Source: Dyadobacter sp. 3J3 (lineage in GTDB: Bacteria; Bacteroidota; Bacteroidia; Cytophagales; Spirosomataceae). From it: DNA of 64,000 nucleotides. The position numbers were made by a program, and so were the translations under genes. The stretch is from the NCBI RefSeq assembly GCF_009801115.1, contig NZ_VTOL01000006.1:310001-374000 (forward strand), in the 5' to 3' direction. Below the pieces are notes generated by a model, which made no database searches, had not been told where the DNA came from, and saw nothing but the letters and a program-made list of their open reading frames with translations. This document shows positions 33,558 to 44,548 of this stretch, piece by piece; the stretch's first letter is position 1, and each line of letters opens with the position of its first letter.

Positions 33558-33752
33558 ACTTTTTTGTCTTGACACAAAAAAGTAACCGCGCGGCGGACCG
33601 TAAAAAAAGTCAAGGCTGTATGCAAATCTTAACGGGAATCGACTCGCTCATCACCTAAACAAAAAAAACCGCACGGCGGACCGCTCCTCCTACCGTCGTC
33701 AAACAGTTTTTTGTTTTAACGGTGCTGAGCAAGCCGATTCCCTAATTTGCAT
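33558..33752. repeat. dispersed structured intergenic repeat (nested hairpins)
   Basis: ACTTTTTTGT (33558-33567) and ACAAAAAAGT (33574-33583) form a perfect 10-bp stem around CTTGAC. Downstream, three nested complementary pairs form a long imperfect hairpin: ATGCAAAT/ATTTGCAT (33620-33627, 33745-33752), GGGAATCG/CGATTCCC (33634-33641, 33735-33742), GCTCA/TGAGC (33646-33650, 33726-33730). The 'TTTTTGTCTTGACACAAAAA' motif is known to me as a frequent dispersed element in Cytophagales genomes. Two copies of a GC-rich 15-17-mer are embedded (33586-33600 and 33668-33684). Confidence 0.65.
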
Positions 33753-33836
33753 AAGGCCGATCCCAGTCGCAAGGCAGGTATTTTCGTTTAGCCAAAGTAG
33801 TCCACCCACTATGATCCAAGCACAGCCCAAAAAGAG

Positions 33837-34871
33837 TTATACAACAGTTTTTGTGTCTGCGGCATACTGTCCTTTTCTGGCAAGACTGTTACATTTGGCC
33901 TTGTAGAGCAATAGGTTCTGGGCGGCTACGGTATTTTCGGCTTCGCCTTTCCAGCATTCCAGGGCAGGAAGTTGTATGGCTCTGGAAAAGGAGAATGTTA
34001 CAGGCCACGGAAGTCTGGAGCCATATTTGAAATTCATCTGATTCAATCTTTCAGAGGCTAACGCACCATTTTGGCCACCCGACAAAAAGGCGACGCCGGG
34101 TACTGCGGCAGGGACGCAGCGTTTCAGACATTCTATCGTTGCATCCGCCGTTTTCTCAACACTTTTCTGGTCCTTGCAGTCAAGACCAGGCAAAACCATA
34201 TTCGGTTTGAGTATCAACGCTTCCAGTAAAACCCGCTGTTTGTACAATTGATAAAAAAGGCTTTTCAATACCCTTTCGGTCACCTTGGAGCATTCATCAA
34301 GACTGTGGTTTCCTTCCATCAGCACTTCCGGTTCAACAATCGGAACCAGCCCGGCTTGCTGGCACAAGGCGGCATACCTGGCCAGTGATTGCGTATTTGC
34401 TTCAATACATTCATCTGTCGGGATCCCCTCTCCAATAGAAAAGACGCCGCGCCATTTTGCAAAACGTAGTCCTGAGCTCGCAAAATCAACCAGTCTGGCA
34501 GGTAAACCATCGAGGCCTTCGGTGATTTTTTCACCAGGAAAATTGACCAGATCAACGGCTCCGGTATCTACTTTTATACCGGGAATGATGCCGGCACGAT
34601 TGAGGACATCAACAAATTTTTCGCCTTTTGACGTTAATTGCTGAACTGTTTCCTCATATAAAATTGCTCCGCTGATGTATTTACCAAGTCCCGGCGCAGT
34701 TACGAGCAGTTCCCTGTAATCACGTCGCTTCTCCGGCGTTTGCTGGATATCGTATATAGCAAATCGTTTATTACAGGTTGGTGAACTTTCATCCATTGCG
34801 AGCAATCCCTTTCCGTCTGCCATGAGCGCATGAGCCGTATTGGTCAGGATACTTTCCATTGTGTTATTCAT
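33837..34871 (-). CDS. class I fructose-bisphosphate aldolase
   Basis: 344 residues, the class I length. Motifs: 'GLLAMDESSPTCNKRF' near the start, 'PGIKVDTG', 'FAKWRGVF', 'PIVEPEVLMEGNHSLDEC', the Schiff-base lysine in 'EALILKPNMVLPG', and 'FLSGGQNGALASERLNQM'. It cleaves fructose-1,6-bisphosphate to two triose phosphates and needs no metal. Bacterial class I aldolases are often a second, stress or anaerobic isozyme. It is transcribed away from the glycogen phosphorylase gene. Confidence 0.94.
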   Translation of the reverse strand: MNNTMESILTNTAHALMADGKGLLAMDESSPTCNKRFAIYDIQQTPEKRRDYRELLVTAPGLGKYISGAILYEETVQQLTSKGEKFVDVLNRAGIIPGIKVDTGAVDLVNFPGEKITEGLDGLPARLVDFASSGLRFAKWRGVFSIGEGIPTDECIEANTQSLARYAALCQQAGLVPIVEPEVLMEGNHSLDECSKVTERVLKSLFYQLYKQRVLLEALILKPNMVLPGLDCKDQKSVEKTADATIECLKRCVPAAVPGVAFLSGGQNGALASERLNQMNFKYGSRLPWPVTFSFSRAIQLPALECWKGEAENTVAAQNLLLYKAKCNSLARKGQYAADTKTVV

Positions 34872-35361
34872 ATCGGCTTATATTTTTTGATGAGCGTATT
34901 TGAATTCTTCAATTAGATATTAAAGTGTTATTACACCTGGCATAAAGGTCACGCGATTTTTGCTGCTGGTTGTTACGAAAGTTTTTCTGAAAGTTGTATT
35001 TATCACAGGTTTAATTCAATCCTGGTGTTTTGTATGTCCGTCATAGTAGAGGTTTTTTTGACTTCACATTGATCATGGCAGGAAAAGATTACGTCCTTGA
35101 AAATCAGTGATTTTTGCAACTTTTCTTGCTGTGTGTGTAACAAATCGGGACGGGAAGCTGACGACTTTTACATTAATATAATTGATTAAGAAAGGTAGCG
35201 CAGTAACGATATCATTACAGAAATGACTTCATAGCATGAAAGACCACAAAAAACGTCAGCACCTATCGATACCCGTTTTCCGGCTCATGAATACAGAATC
35301 ACGATTTGATTCTAGCCCAGCTTAATAAACAACAAAAACAGAAATTCCAGATACTACTTTC
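34872..35361. other. divergent intergenic region between aldolase and glycogen phosphorylase
   Basis: About 490 bp between the two divergent genes. It should contain both promoters. I found no perfect TAnnTTTG box with correct spacing, which may mean an alternative sigma factor or activator control. Several short inverted words occur but no terminator. Confidence 0.4.
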
Positions 35362-37905
35362 ATGGAAGAACAGGAAAATAACAACAGAGGATTATATGGC
35401 TTTTTGCCATCCGATATAGAAGGGATACGAACGCTTGCCAGGCTGGCCCTGGATCTGCGATGGAACTGGGACCATGCGGCTGATGACTTATGGCGGCAGC
35501 TGGATGCTGAACTTTGGGAACTCACGCAGAATCCCTGGATCATGCTGAAAACCGTTTCCCGGGAGCATCTCGAACAAAAATTGAGAGACAAAGCTTTTCA
35601 GACGAAAATGGATGAGCTTGTCAGTCAGAAGCAGCTTTCGGAGAAAACGCCATCCTGGTTTCAGCAGGCCCATACGGATGCTCCGCTCAGCTGCATTGCA
35701 TATTTCAGTATGGAGTTTATGCTCAGCGAAGCCTTACCTATTTATGTAGGAGGGCTGGGCAATGTAGCTGGTGATCAGTTAAAATCTGCAAGTGATCTGG
35801 GTCTGCCGGTGACAGCCATAGGCCTTCTTTATCAGCAGGGCTATTTTCGCCAGCAGATTGATGAAAACGGTATGCAGCAGGCGTTGTTCCCTTTTAATGA
35901 TCCAGGGCAACTGCCCGTGATTCCGCTGCGCCTTCCCAACGGCGAATGGCTGAGGTTGGAAGTGACACTGGCGGGATTTACCGTATGGCTCAGGACCTGG
36001 CAGGTGCAGGTAGGAGGGGTAAAGCTTTACCTGCTCGATACCAATGATATGGTCAACCTGCCGGTTCACCGTAATATAACAAGTCAGGTGTATGGAGGAG
36101 GTAATGAGTTGCGGATTCAACAGGAAATCATTCTGGGGATTGGCGGCTGGAAGTTGTTAATGGCACTGAACCTGAATCCTCAGGTTTGTCACATGAATGA
36201 AGGCCACGCCGCTTTTATGATACTGCAACGCGCAAGGGATTTTATGAAAACAGCAGAAGTGTCCTTTGATGTGGCGCTGGCTGTAACGCGAGCCGGAAAT
36301 TTGTTTACGACCCACACGGCCGTAGCGGCAGGTTTTGATCATTTCAGCCCGGCTTTAATGGAGAAGTTTTTGGGACCTTATGCTTCGGAAGAATTACAGA
36401 TCGAATTTAACCATTTAATGGCATTGGGCCGGCAGGATCCTAACAATAGCTCAGAAAGTTTTAATATGGCCTATCTGGCTATTCATGGAAGCGGGGCTGT
36501 CAACGGAGTAAGTCGTTTGCATGGCCAGGTAAGCAGGAATCTTTTTCAAAATCTTTTTCCGCGCTGGCCGCAGCATGAGGTACCGGTGGGGCATGTTACC
36601 AACGGCGTACACATGCCTACCTGGGATTCCGAATCTTCTGATATGATCTGGACCAAGGCATGTGGAAAAGACAGATGGAGAGGGGATTTACAGGAAATGC
36701 ACGACGGCCTGGATGCTATTTCCGATGAAATGCTTTGGCAGATGCGTACCACCTGTCGCACTGATCTTGTGAACAATACCCGAAAAAGGCTTGAAAAACA
36801 AATGAGTGTAGCCGGTGAACCTGCTGAAAATCTGGAAATTGCCAAAGATGCTTTTGATCCCGACACACTTACGCTTGGTTTTGCACGTCGCTTTGTGGCT
36901 TACAAACGTCCCAACCTCTTACTGCACGACGAGGAACGGTTTATTCGCATACTTACCAATCCTGACCATCCCGTGCAGCTGGTCATTGCCGGTAAGGCAC
37001 CTCCGTACGATGAAACCGGTAAGGCATTGATACAGCAGTGGGTGCAGTTTGTCAGTAAGCATAAATTATATAAGCACGTCGTTTTCCTGATCGACTACGA
37101 CGTCCTGCTGGCAGAGCAGCTTGTGCAAGGGGCGGATGTGTGGGTAAACACACCCAGGAGGCCCTGGGAAGCATCCGGCACCAGCGGTATGAAAGTGCTG
37201 GTGAATGGAGGGCTGAACTTGTCGGAGCTTGACGGATGGTGGGACGAGGCATATACCGATGAAGTTGGCTGGGCCATAGGCGACCGGGCTGAACACGGCG
37301 AGGATGCCGGTTGGGACGCTACCGAAGCGAATACTTTGTATGGGCTGCTGGAGAACCAGATCGTTCCTGAATTTTATGCACGTAATGAGTCCGGCCTGCC
37401 TGTGCGCTGGATCGAAAGGGTACGGAAAAGTATGTCGCAACTTACGCCGAGGTTTTCTGCAAACCGTACCGTAAGGGAATATACGGAGCAGTATTATTTG
37501 CCGGCAGCAGTCAATTTTTTAAACCGTGCCGCCGAAAATGGTGCGGCGGGAGTCAGGATGGTGACCGTAAAACAAGATCTTGATAGAAAATGGCTGGGGA
37601 TCAGTGCAGGAATATTGCAGATTGAAAATGTTGCCAACGGTTATCAGTGCCGGGTGGTGGTTCAGCTGAATGGAATAAATGCCAGTGAAGTGTCTGTTGA
37701 AATGTATGCAGAAGAAAACAATGGGCTGGAATCAGAAATTGTAAAAATGCTTCCCGAACCAAAGGAACAGGCGAATGATGGCACTGCATTCACGGTAAAT
37801 TTTGCCGGCAGCAGGCCAAAATCAGATTATACGATAAGGATCATTCCGTCTTATGAAAATATTCAGGTGCCGCTCGAGGACGAACTGATTTTCTGGCAGC
37901 ATTGA
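35362..37905 (+). CDS. alpha-glucan (glycogen) phosphorylase family protein
   Basis: 847 residues, GT35 family. It begins with the DUF3417-type N-terminal domain ('IEGIRTLARLALDLRWNWDHAADDLWRQLD') found in the bacterial/archaeal subgroup. The catalytic core contains 'YFSMEFMLSEALPIYVGGLGNVAGDQLKSASDLGLP', 'CHMNEGHAAF', 'VTNGVHMPTW', and the PLP lysine in 'EASGTSGMKVLVNGGLNLSELDGWWDE'. It releases glucose-1-phosphate from glycogen, which Pgm (26866) converts to glucose-6-phosphate. A hairpin GATTAG-GCCGA-CTAATC follows its stop but has only a short T-run. Confidence 0.93.
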   Translation: MEEQENNNRGLYGFLPSDIEGIRTLARLALDLRWNWDHAADDLWRQLDAELWELTQNPWIMLKTVSREHLEQKLRDKAFQTKMDELVSQKQLSEKTPSWFQQAHTDAPLSCIAYFSMEFMLSEALPIYVGGLGNVAGDQLKSASDLGLPVTAIGLLYQQGYFRQQIDENGMQQALFPFNDPGQLPVIPLRLPNGEWLRLEVTLAGFTVWLRTWQVQVGGVKLYLLDTNDMVNLPVHRNITSQVYGGGNELRIQQEIILGIGGWKLLMALNLNPQVCHMNEGHAAFMILQRARDFMKTAEVSFDVALAVTRAGNLFTTHTAVAAGFDHFSPALMEKFLGPYASEELQIEFNHLMALGRQDPNNSSESFNMAYLAIHGSGAVNGVSRLHGQVSRNLFQNLFPRWPQHEVPVGHVTNGVHMPTWDSESSDMIWTKACGKDRWRGDLQEMHDGLDAISDEMLWQMRTTCRTDLVNNTRKRLEKQMSVAGEPAENLEIAKDAFDPDTLTLGFARRFVAYKRPNLLLHDEERFIRILTNPDHPVQLVIAGKAPPYDETGKALIQQWVQFVSKHKLYKHVVFLIDYDVLLAEQLVQGADVWVNTPRRPWEASGTSGMKVLVNGGLNLSELDGWWDEAYTDEVGWAIGDRAEHGEDAGWDATEANTLYGLLENQIVPEFYARNESGLPVRWIERVRKSMSQLTPRFSANRTVREYTEQYYLPAAVNFLNRAAENGAAGVRMVTVKQDLDRKWLGISAGILQIENVANGYQCRVVVQLNGINASEVSVEMYAEENNGLESEIVKMLPEPKEQANDGTAFTVNFAGSRPKSDYTIRIIPSYENIQVPLEDELIFWQH

Positions 37906-37986
37906 TTAGGCCGACTAATCACTTTTCGATTTGATAAAAATACCAGAATACCAATGCTAAAATGATAGAACCATTAACCAAAATGA

Positions 37987-38175
37987 ATGATTATGGAAGC
38001 AGAAATGATTGATAATGATCTCGAAATCTTGTCGCCCGAAATGGTGCACAAGATGAATGCATACTGGCGGGCAGCCAACTATCTGTCCGTAGGGCAGATA
38101 TACCTTTACGACAATCCGCTCTTGAAAGAGCCTTTGAAACTAACGACGCAATGGAAATTGCTGTCTAACAATTAA
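37987..38175 (+). pseudogene. N-terminal stub of phosphoketolase
   Basis: A 62-codon frame whose residues 13-52 read '[39 protein letters not shown]', the diagnostic N-terminus of xylulose-5-phosphate/fructose-6-phosphate phosphoketolase (normally about 790 residues). It then departs from the family ([10 protein letters not shown]) and stops. The remaining ~740 codons are missing and the CopB gene follows at once, so a deletion joined the two. A stable function for the stub is unlikely. Confidence 0.88.
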
Positions 38176-38188
38176 TTCTGACAATAAT

Positions 38189-40186
38189 ATGGAACACAAT
38201 CACTCAGAACATATGAAATCCGGCAAATCGGATATGCAGATGCATGGACATAACCACCACGCTATGATGATTGCCGACTTTAAAAAACGTTTTTACGTTG
38301 TGCTGGTTTTGACCCTGCCGATCATGTTATTGTCTCCCATGATACAACAATTCCTGGGTGTGCGCTGGTCGTTTGGCGGATCCTCGTATATTTTGTTTGC
38401 GCTGGCTACGGTGGTTTTTATTTACGGCGGATGGCCATTCTTTAAAGGACTTGTTGAAGAAATAAAGACCAAAAATCCGGGTATGATGTTCCTGGTCGGA
38501 TTCGCTATTACGGTTGCTTATGCTTACAGCGTCGCGATTGTTTTTGGGTTAAAAGGCATGGATTTTTTCTGGGAGTTGGACACTTTGATTCTTATTATGC
38601 TTTTAGGGCATTGGATTGAAATGCGCTCAATTGCTGGCGCTTCAAAAGATTTGGAACTGTTAATCCAGCTCATGCCTGATGATGCCCACCTGGAAAAAGA
38701 TGGTAAGGTACAGGATGTGAAGACCGATACGCTGAAAGAAGGCGATATTATCGTTGTCAAACCGGGAGAGAAAGTTGCAGCCGACGGCGTTATATCCGAA
38801 GGTGAAAGTTATATCAACGAATCAATGCTGACAGGGGAATCCAAGCCGGTAAAAAAAGTCCGGGACGATAAGGTTATTGCCGGTTCGATAGCGGGCAATA
38901 GTTCTTTCAAGGTGAAAGTAACGCACGCGGCAAAGGATTCCTATTTGTCACAGGTCGTTAAACTGGTCGGTGATGCTCAAAAATCTAAATCCAAAACACA
39001 ACTTTTAGCAGATACTGCTGCCAAATGGCTGACTTTTATCGCTTTGGGAACGGGAATTACCACCTTCCTATTCTGGTATTTGACCGGACACTCCTTGGCA
39101 TTTGCCATGGAAAGAATGGTAACGGTCATCGTCATTTGCTGTCCTCACGCGTTAGGACTTGCCGTGCCGTTGCTGGTGGCAAGATCAACCGCCTTATCAG
39201 CCAAAAATGGTTTGCTGATCAAAGATAGGACTGCTTTTGAAAATTCCAGAAAAATTACGACCGTCGTATTTGACAAAACAGGCACGCTCACCATCGGGAA
39301 ATTTGAAGTGTCAAAAGTAGTTTCCTTAAATAATGACCTGACGGAAAATGATATCGTCCGGCTTTCCGCGGCATTGGAGCAAAAATCCGAACACCCGATC
39401 GCGACAGGTATTTTGCAAAAAGCCATTGATCTTAAAATCACGGCTCCTTCGGCTGAAAATTTCAAAGCCATTACCGGAAAGGGTGTTGAAGCGGCGGTTG
39501 AAGGGAAAAAAATAATGGTTGTAAGCCCCGGATATTTAAAAGAGAAAAATATCAATCTTCCAGACGGATTTCAATCCAATGATACCGAGACGGTTGTCTT
39601 TTTAATTGTTGATGATAAACTGGCCGGCTACCTTGCGCTGTCAGATGAAATTCGTCCTGAGTCCGCTGGTGCTATCAAAAAATTGAAGGAGAATAACATC
39701 AAGTCTATTTTACTGACTGGCGATAATCCAAAAGTTGCGGAGAGTGTTAGCAAAACTTTGGGCATGGACAGTTTTCTGGCGGGTGTTTTACCCGACCAGA
39801 AATTGGAAAAAATTAAAGAATTACAGTCAAAGGGCGAATTCGTAGCCATGACGGGAGACGGAATCAACGACGCCCCTGCGCTGGCGCAGGCAGACATTGG
39901 GATTGCAGTTGGTTCCGGTAGTGATATTGCAGCAAATACAGCAGGAATCGTGTTGGTAAACAGTAATCCAAATGATATTGTAAACCTGATTTTGTTCGGC
40001 AAGGCTACGCATCGTAAAATGATCCAAAACCTGGTTTGGGCAACCGGATACAACGTGGTCGCGCTGCCCCTTGCAGCAGGTGTTTTGTATAATCAGGGTG
40101 TTGTATTAAGCCCGGCGGTAGGTGCTATTTTAATGACTGTCAGTACGGTTGTTGTCGCAATAAATGCCAGCTTGTTAAAAGTGTAA
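38189..40186 (+). CDS. copB: CopB-type (P1B-3) copper-translocating P-type ATPase
   Basis: 665 residues with a His/Met-rich N-terminus (MEHNHSEHMKSGKSDMQMHGHNHHAMM) in place of CxxC domains. The metal-binding helix carries CPH (VIVICCPHALGLAVP), the mark of the P1B-3 (CopB) group that exports copper. P-type motifs: TGES (MLTGESKPV), DKTGT phosphorylation site, SEHP (nucleotide domain) and GDGINDAPALAQADIGIA. It is likely an inner-membrane efflux pump. There is no adjacent copper chaperone or CueR-type regulator. The start is 13 nt after the phosphoketolase stub. Confidence 0.93.
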   Translation: MEHNHSEHMKSGKSDMQMHGHNHHAMMIADFKKRFYVVLVLTLPIMLLSPMIQQFLGVRWSFGGSSYILFALATVVFIYGGWPFFKGLVEEIKTKNPGMMFLVGFAITVAYAYSVAIVFGLKGMDFFWELDTLILIMLLGHWIEMRSIAGASKDLELLIQLMPDDAHLEKDGKVQDVKTDTLKEGDIIVVKPGEKVAADGVISEGESYINESMLTGESKPVKKVRDDKVIAGSIAGNSSFKVKVTHAAKDSYLSQVVKLVGDAQKSKSKTQLLADTAAKWLTFIALGTGITTFLFWYLTGHSLAFAMERMVTVIVICCPHALGLAVPLLVARSTALSAKNGLLIKDRTAFENSRKITTVVFDKTGTLTIGKFEVSKVVSLNNDLTENDIVRLSAALEQKSEHPIATGILQKAIDLKITAPSAENFKAITGKGVEAAVEGKKIMVVSPGYLKEKNINLPDGFQSNDTETVVFLIVDDKLAGYLALSDEIRPESAGAIKKLKENNIKSILLTGDNPKVAESVSKTLGMDSFLAGVLPDQKLEKIKELQSKGEFVAMTGDGINDAPALAQADIGIAVGSGSDIAANTAGIVLVNSNPNDIVNLILFGKATHRKMIQNLVWATGYNVVALPLAAGVLYNQGVVLSPAVGAILMTVSTVVVAINASLLKV

Positions 40187-40330
40187 AAAAATAAGTATAG
40201 CCATGATGTCTTTTAAGCCACTTTTTTGTGCAAATGTGACTTAAATCAGTTTTGCTTGTGTCCGCCCTCAATTTATTAGCGCGGCTACAATTGCACCTTT
40301 ACTAATCGGTAATTAACCAAATAATCAATC

Positions 40331-41368
40331 ATGAAAGCATTAGTATATCACGGACCGGGGAAGAAATCCTGGGAGGAAAAACCCATGCCTGCCATTATTA
40401 AACCAACAGATGTTATTGTTAAAATATCGAAGACAACCATCTGTGGAACGGATCTGCACATCATGAAAGGGGATGTTCCAACGGTTACCGATGGAAGAAT
40501 TATTGGCCATGAGGGTGTTGGCGTGGTACAGGAAACCGGCAATGCAGTAACAAATTTCAAAACCGGCGACCATGTGATCATTTCTTGTATTACTTCATGT
40601 GGCAAATGCGAATATTGCAAGAAAGGTATGTATTCGCACTGCGTTGATGGCGGTTGGATACTTGGCAATTTTATTGACGGCACACAAGCGGAGTACGTAA
40701 GAATACCTCATGCTGACAATAGTCTTGTTCCTATTCCGGAAGGTGCAGACGAAGAAGCACTGGTGATGTTGAGCGATATCTTACCCACCGGTTTTGAATG
40801 CGGCGTATTGAACGGACAAGTAAAACCCGGTGACGTAATAGCCATTATTGGTGCAGGCCCGATAGGCTTGGCGACGTTATTAACAGCCCAGTTTTATTCT
40901 CCTGCCGAAATTATTATGATTGATCAGGACGACAACCGATTGGCCGTTTCTCAAACATTCGGTGCAACACAAATCATCAACAGCACTACTGAAAATGCAA
41001 TAGAAAAGGTAATGTCTCTTACCAATGGCAAAGGTGTTGACGTGGCAATTGAAGCGGTAGGTATACCTGCCACGTTCGAATTATGTCAGGAAATTATAGC
41101 ACCCGGTGGCCATATTGCCAACATAGGTGTGCATGGCAAAAGCGTAAGTCTTCACCTGGAAACACTTTGGTCTAAAAACATCACTATTACCACAAGGCTT
41201 GTGGATACGGTAACAACCCCCATGCTTTTCAAGACTGTTCAGGCAAAAAAAATTGACCCTAAAAAATTGATTACCCATCATTTTAAGCTTAGCGATATCA
41301 TGGAGGCTTATGATACCTTCGGAAATGCCGCCGAAGAGAAAGCACTTAAAGTGATATTGGAGAACTAA
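40331..41368 (+). CDS. zinc-dependent alcohol dehydrogenase
   Basis: 345 residues, zinc MDR family. 'TTICGTDLHIMKG' supplies the catalytic Cys, 'GHEGVGVV' the His-Glu, 'CGKCEYCKKGMYSHC' the four structural Cys, and 'IIGAGPIGLATLL' the Rossmann GxGxxG. The style ('KPTDVIVKISKTTICGTDLHI', 'DGTQAEYVRIPHAD') fits the alcohol/formaldehyde or butanediol-type ADH commonly encoded beside phosphoketolase in stress islands. It ends 35 nt before the N-ATPase operon and may be co-transcribed with it. Confidence 0.9.
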   Translation: MKALVYHGPGKKSWEEKPMPAIIKPTDVIVKISKTTICGTDLHIMKGDVPTVTDGRIIGHEGVGVVQETGNAVTNFKTGDHVIISCITSCGKCEYCKKGMYSHCVDGGWILGNFIDGTQAEYVRIPHADNSLVPIPEGADEEALVMLSDILPTGFECGVLNGQVKPGDVIAIIGAGPIGLATLLTAQFYSPAEIIMIDQDDNRLAVSQTFGATQIINSTTENAIEKVMSLTNGKGVDVAIEAVGIPATFELCQEIIAPGGHIANIGVHGKSVSLHLETLWSKNITITTRLVDTVTTPMLFKTVQAKKIDPKKLITHHFKLSDIMEAYDTFGNAAEEKALKVILEN

Positions 41369-41394
41369 AAAATAAGAGCTCAATAAGAGCATAA

Positions 41395-42846
<1,452 letters not shown>

Positions 42847-42858
42847 AAAGCAATAGAT

Positions 42859-43242
42859 ATGGACCTTAAGATTTTGCTTCCTTATAAAATTTTTGCTGAA
42901 ATAAAAGATGTCAAAAGCATCGTCGCGGAGACTAGCGAAGGATCCTTCGGTTTTCTTCCTCAAAGGCTGGATTGTGTAGCCATATTGGTACCGGGTATTT
43001 TTACTTACAAAACGGATAAGTTGCATTATATAGCTGTTGACCAGGGGCTTCTTGTTAAAACAGGAACACAGGTATTGGTTTCAGTCAGAAATGCTGTGGG
43101 CGGAGATGAGCTTGGACAATTGGCGGACAAGGTAAAAAACGAGTTTAAGAATACGGATGAGAACGAAGAAAAGGTCCGGCATCTGGCATCAAAGCTGGAA
43201 AGTGGTTTCCTTTCCAGACTAAGAAAATTTGAACAAACATAA
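42859..43242 (+). CDS. atpC: N-type F-ATPase epsilon subunit
   Basis: 127 residues. The N-terminal beta-sandwich ('LKILLPYKIFAEIKDVKSIVAETSEGSFGFLPQRLDCVAILVPGIFTY') matches F-ATPase epsilon, which couples rotation and can inhibit hydrolysis. The C-terminal helical part (about 85-127) is Glu/Lys-rich. It follows atpD by 12 nt. Confidence 0.85.
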   Translation: MDLKILLPYKIFAEIKDVKSIVAETSEGSFGFLPQRLDCVAILVPGIFTYKTDKLHYIAVDQGLLVKTGTQVLVSVRNAVGGDELGQLADKVKNEFKNTDENEEKVRHLASKLESGFLSRLRKFEQT

Positions 43243-43244
43243 AA

Positions 43245-43535
43245 ATGGCAGCGCCGGAAAACGAAAAAGATATTTTTGGACGGATAATTTCGGAAAAGGA
43301 AAAGCGCAAACTACGAGTGCTCAACGAGGAGAAGAAATCGGAATTTTTCGGTTTCGGCATGTTTGGCATGGTTGGCTGGTCCGTTACTGCACCCACGATT
43401 TTAGGCATTTTGGGAGGAATCTGGCTGGATAAACATTACCCGCAGTCCTTTTCATGGACGATAACCTGCCTCACGTTCGGTTTGATCGTCGGCTGTATAA
43501 TCGCATGGAACTGGATAATAAAGGAAGATCAATAA
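43245..43535 (+). CDS. atpQ: N-ATPase AtpQ subunit (AtpZ/AtpI-like)
   Basis: 96 residues: a charged N-terminus (EKDIFGRIISEKEKRKL) followed by two transmembrane helices, 'GWSVTAPTILGILGGIWLD' and 'WTITCLTFGLIVGCIIAWNWI'. Position between epsilon and AtpR and the two-helix hairpin with a short 'DKHYP' loop are the marks of AtpQ in N-ATPase operons. Starts 2 nt after atpC. Confidence 0.8.
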   Translation: MAAPENEKDIFGRIISEKEKRKLRVLNEEKKSEFFGFGMFGMVGWSVTAPTILGILGGIWLDKHYPQSFSWTITCLTFGLIVGCIIAWNWIIKEDQ

Positions 43536-43548
43536 AACAATAATTCTT

Positions 43549-43845
43549 ATGATAATAATAGCAGCATTAATAGGCGGATTGATATTGGGCATCATCTTTT
43601 TTGGCGGTCTGTGGATCACTGTTCGAAAGACTCTGGGAACAAATTATGCAGCGATATGGATGCTGGGCAGTGCGCTCATCCGTACTGCGGTTGTCCTGAC
43701 CGGGTTTTATTTCATTTCGCAAGGGAGCTTGCCACGATTACTGGTTAGCGTTACAGGATTTATTGCAGCACGCTTTTTGGTTTTGCGGGTTACAAAAAAG
43801 TTTGAAGAAAAGCAGTTCCTATCAACTGAATCCCGCCATTTATGA
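43549..43845 (+). CDS. atpR: N-ATPase AtpR subunit
   Basis: 98 residues with about three transmembrane helices. 'FFGGLWITVRKTLGTNYAAIWMLGSALIRTAVVLTGFYF' shows the small, Arg-containing helix pair typical of AtpR, a protein found only in N-ATPase operons and thought to help assemble the c-ring. The stop overlaps the atpB start by 4 nt. Confidence 0.82.
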   Translation: MIIIAALIGGLILGIIFFGGLWITVRKTLGTNYAAIWMLGSALIRTAVVLTGFYFISQGSLPRLLVSVTGFIAARFLVLRVTKKFEEKQFLSTESRHL

Positions 43846-44546
43846 ATTTATCACCCGACCAGACTATCTTTTGGAGCTATGGTTTTATTACCATCAACCT
43901 TACTTTGGTTACGACCTGGGGTATTATGTTATTTATGGTAATTGGTGCCAGACTGATTACGCGAAATCTGAAAGTCACCCATCAGATTTCGCACTGGCAG
44001 TGTATCCTCGAAATGACAGTAACGGGCATCAATGAACAGATCAGAGAAATAGGGCTTGATGATCCGGAAGAATATATTGGGTTTATCGGGACACTATTTT
44101 TGTTCATCGCCATGTGTAATTTTTGGATCGTTTTACCCTGGTATGAACCGCCGACTGGTTCGCTTTCTACCACCGCTGCGCTTGCCATCGCCGTGTTTCT
44201 GGCTGTACCTTTTTTCGGAATTCAAAAAAGCGGCTTTCTTGCCTATCTGAAAACTTATGTCAAGCCGACTTTTATCATGCTGCCCTTTAATATTATCAGC
44301 GAAATATCAAGAACACTCGCCCTGGCCATCAGGTTATTTGGCAATATTATGAGCGGAGGAATGATCGTCGCCATCCTGTTAAGCATTTCGCCCTTATTTC
44401 TTCCAATCGTCATGAAGGCACTTGGCTTGCTTACCGGTATGGTTCAGGCCTATATTTTCAGCATTCTGGCTACGGTCTACATTGCTTCGGCGGTACAGGA
44501 AAGCAACAAAAAGAAAAATCTATCAACTCAAAAAAGTACCAACTAA
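43842..44546 (+). CDS. atpB: N-type F-ATPase subunit a
   Basis: 234 residues, polytopic. The essential helix 'EISRTLALAIRLFGNIMSGGMIV' carries the conserved Arg of the ion half-channels, followed by 'GMVQAYIFSILATVYIASAV', the usual subunit a C-terminal helix. It lacks the long signal and N-terminal region of the standard Bacteroidota subunit a, in agreement with the N-ATPase subgroup. Confidence 0.9.
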   Translation: MNLSPDQTIFWSYGFITINLTLVTTWGIMLFMVIGARLITRNLKVTHQISHWQCILEMTVTGINEQIREIGLDDPEEYIGFIGTLFLFIAMCNFWIVLPWYEPPTGSLSTTAALAIAVFLAVPFFGIQKSGFLAYLKTYVKPTFIMLPFNIISEISRTLALAIRLFGNIMSGGMIVAILLSISPLFLPIVMKALGLLTGMVQAYIFSILATVYIASAVQESNKKKNLSTQKSTN

Positions 44547-44548
44547 AA

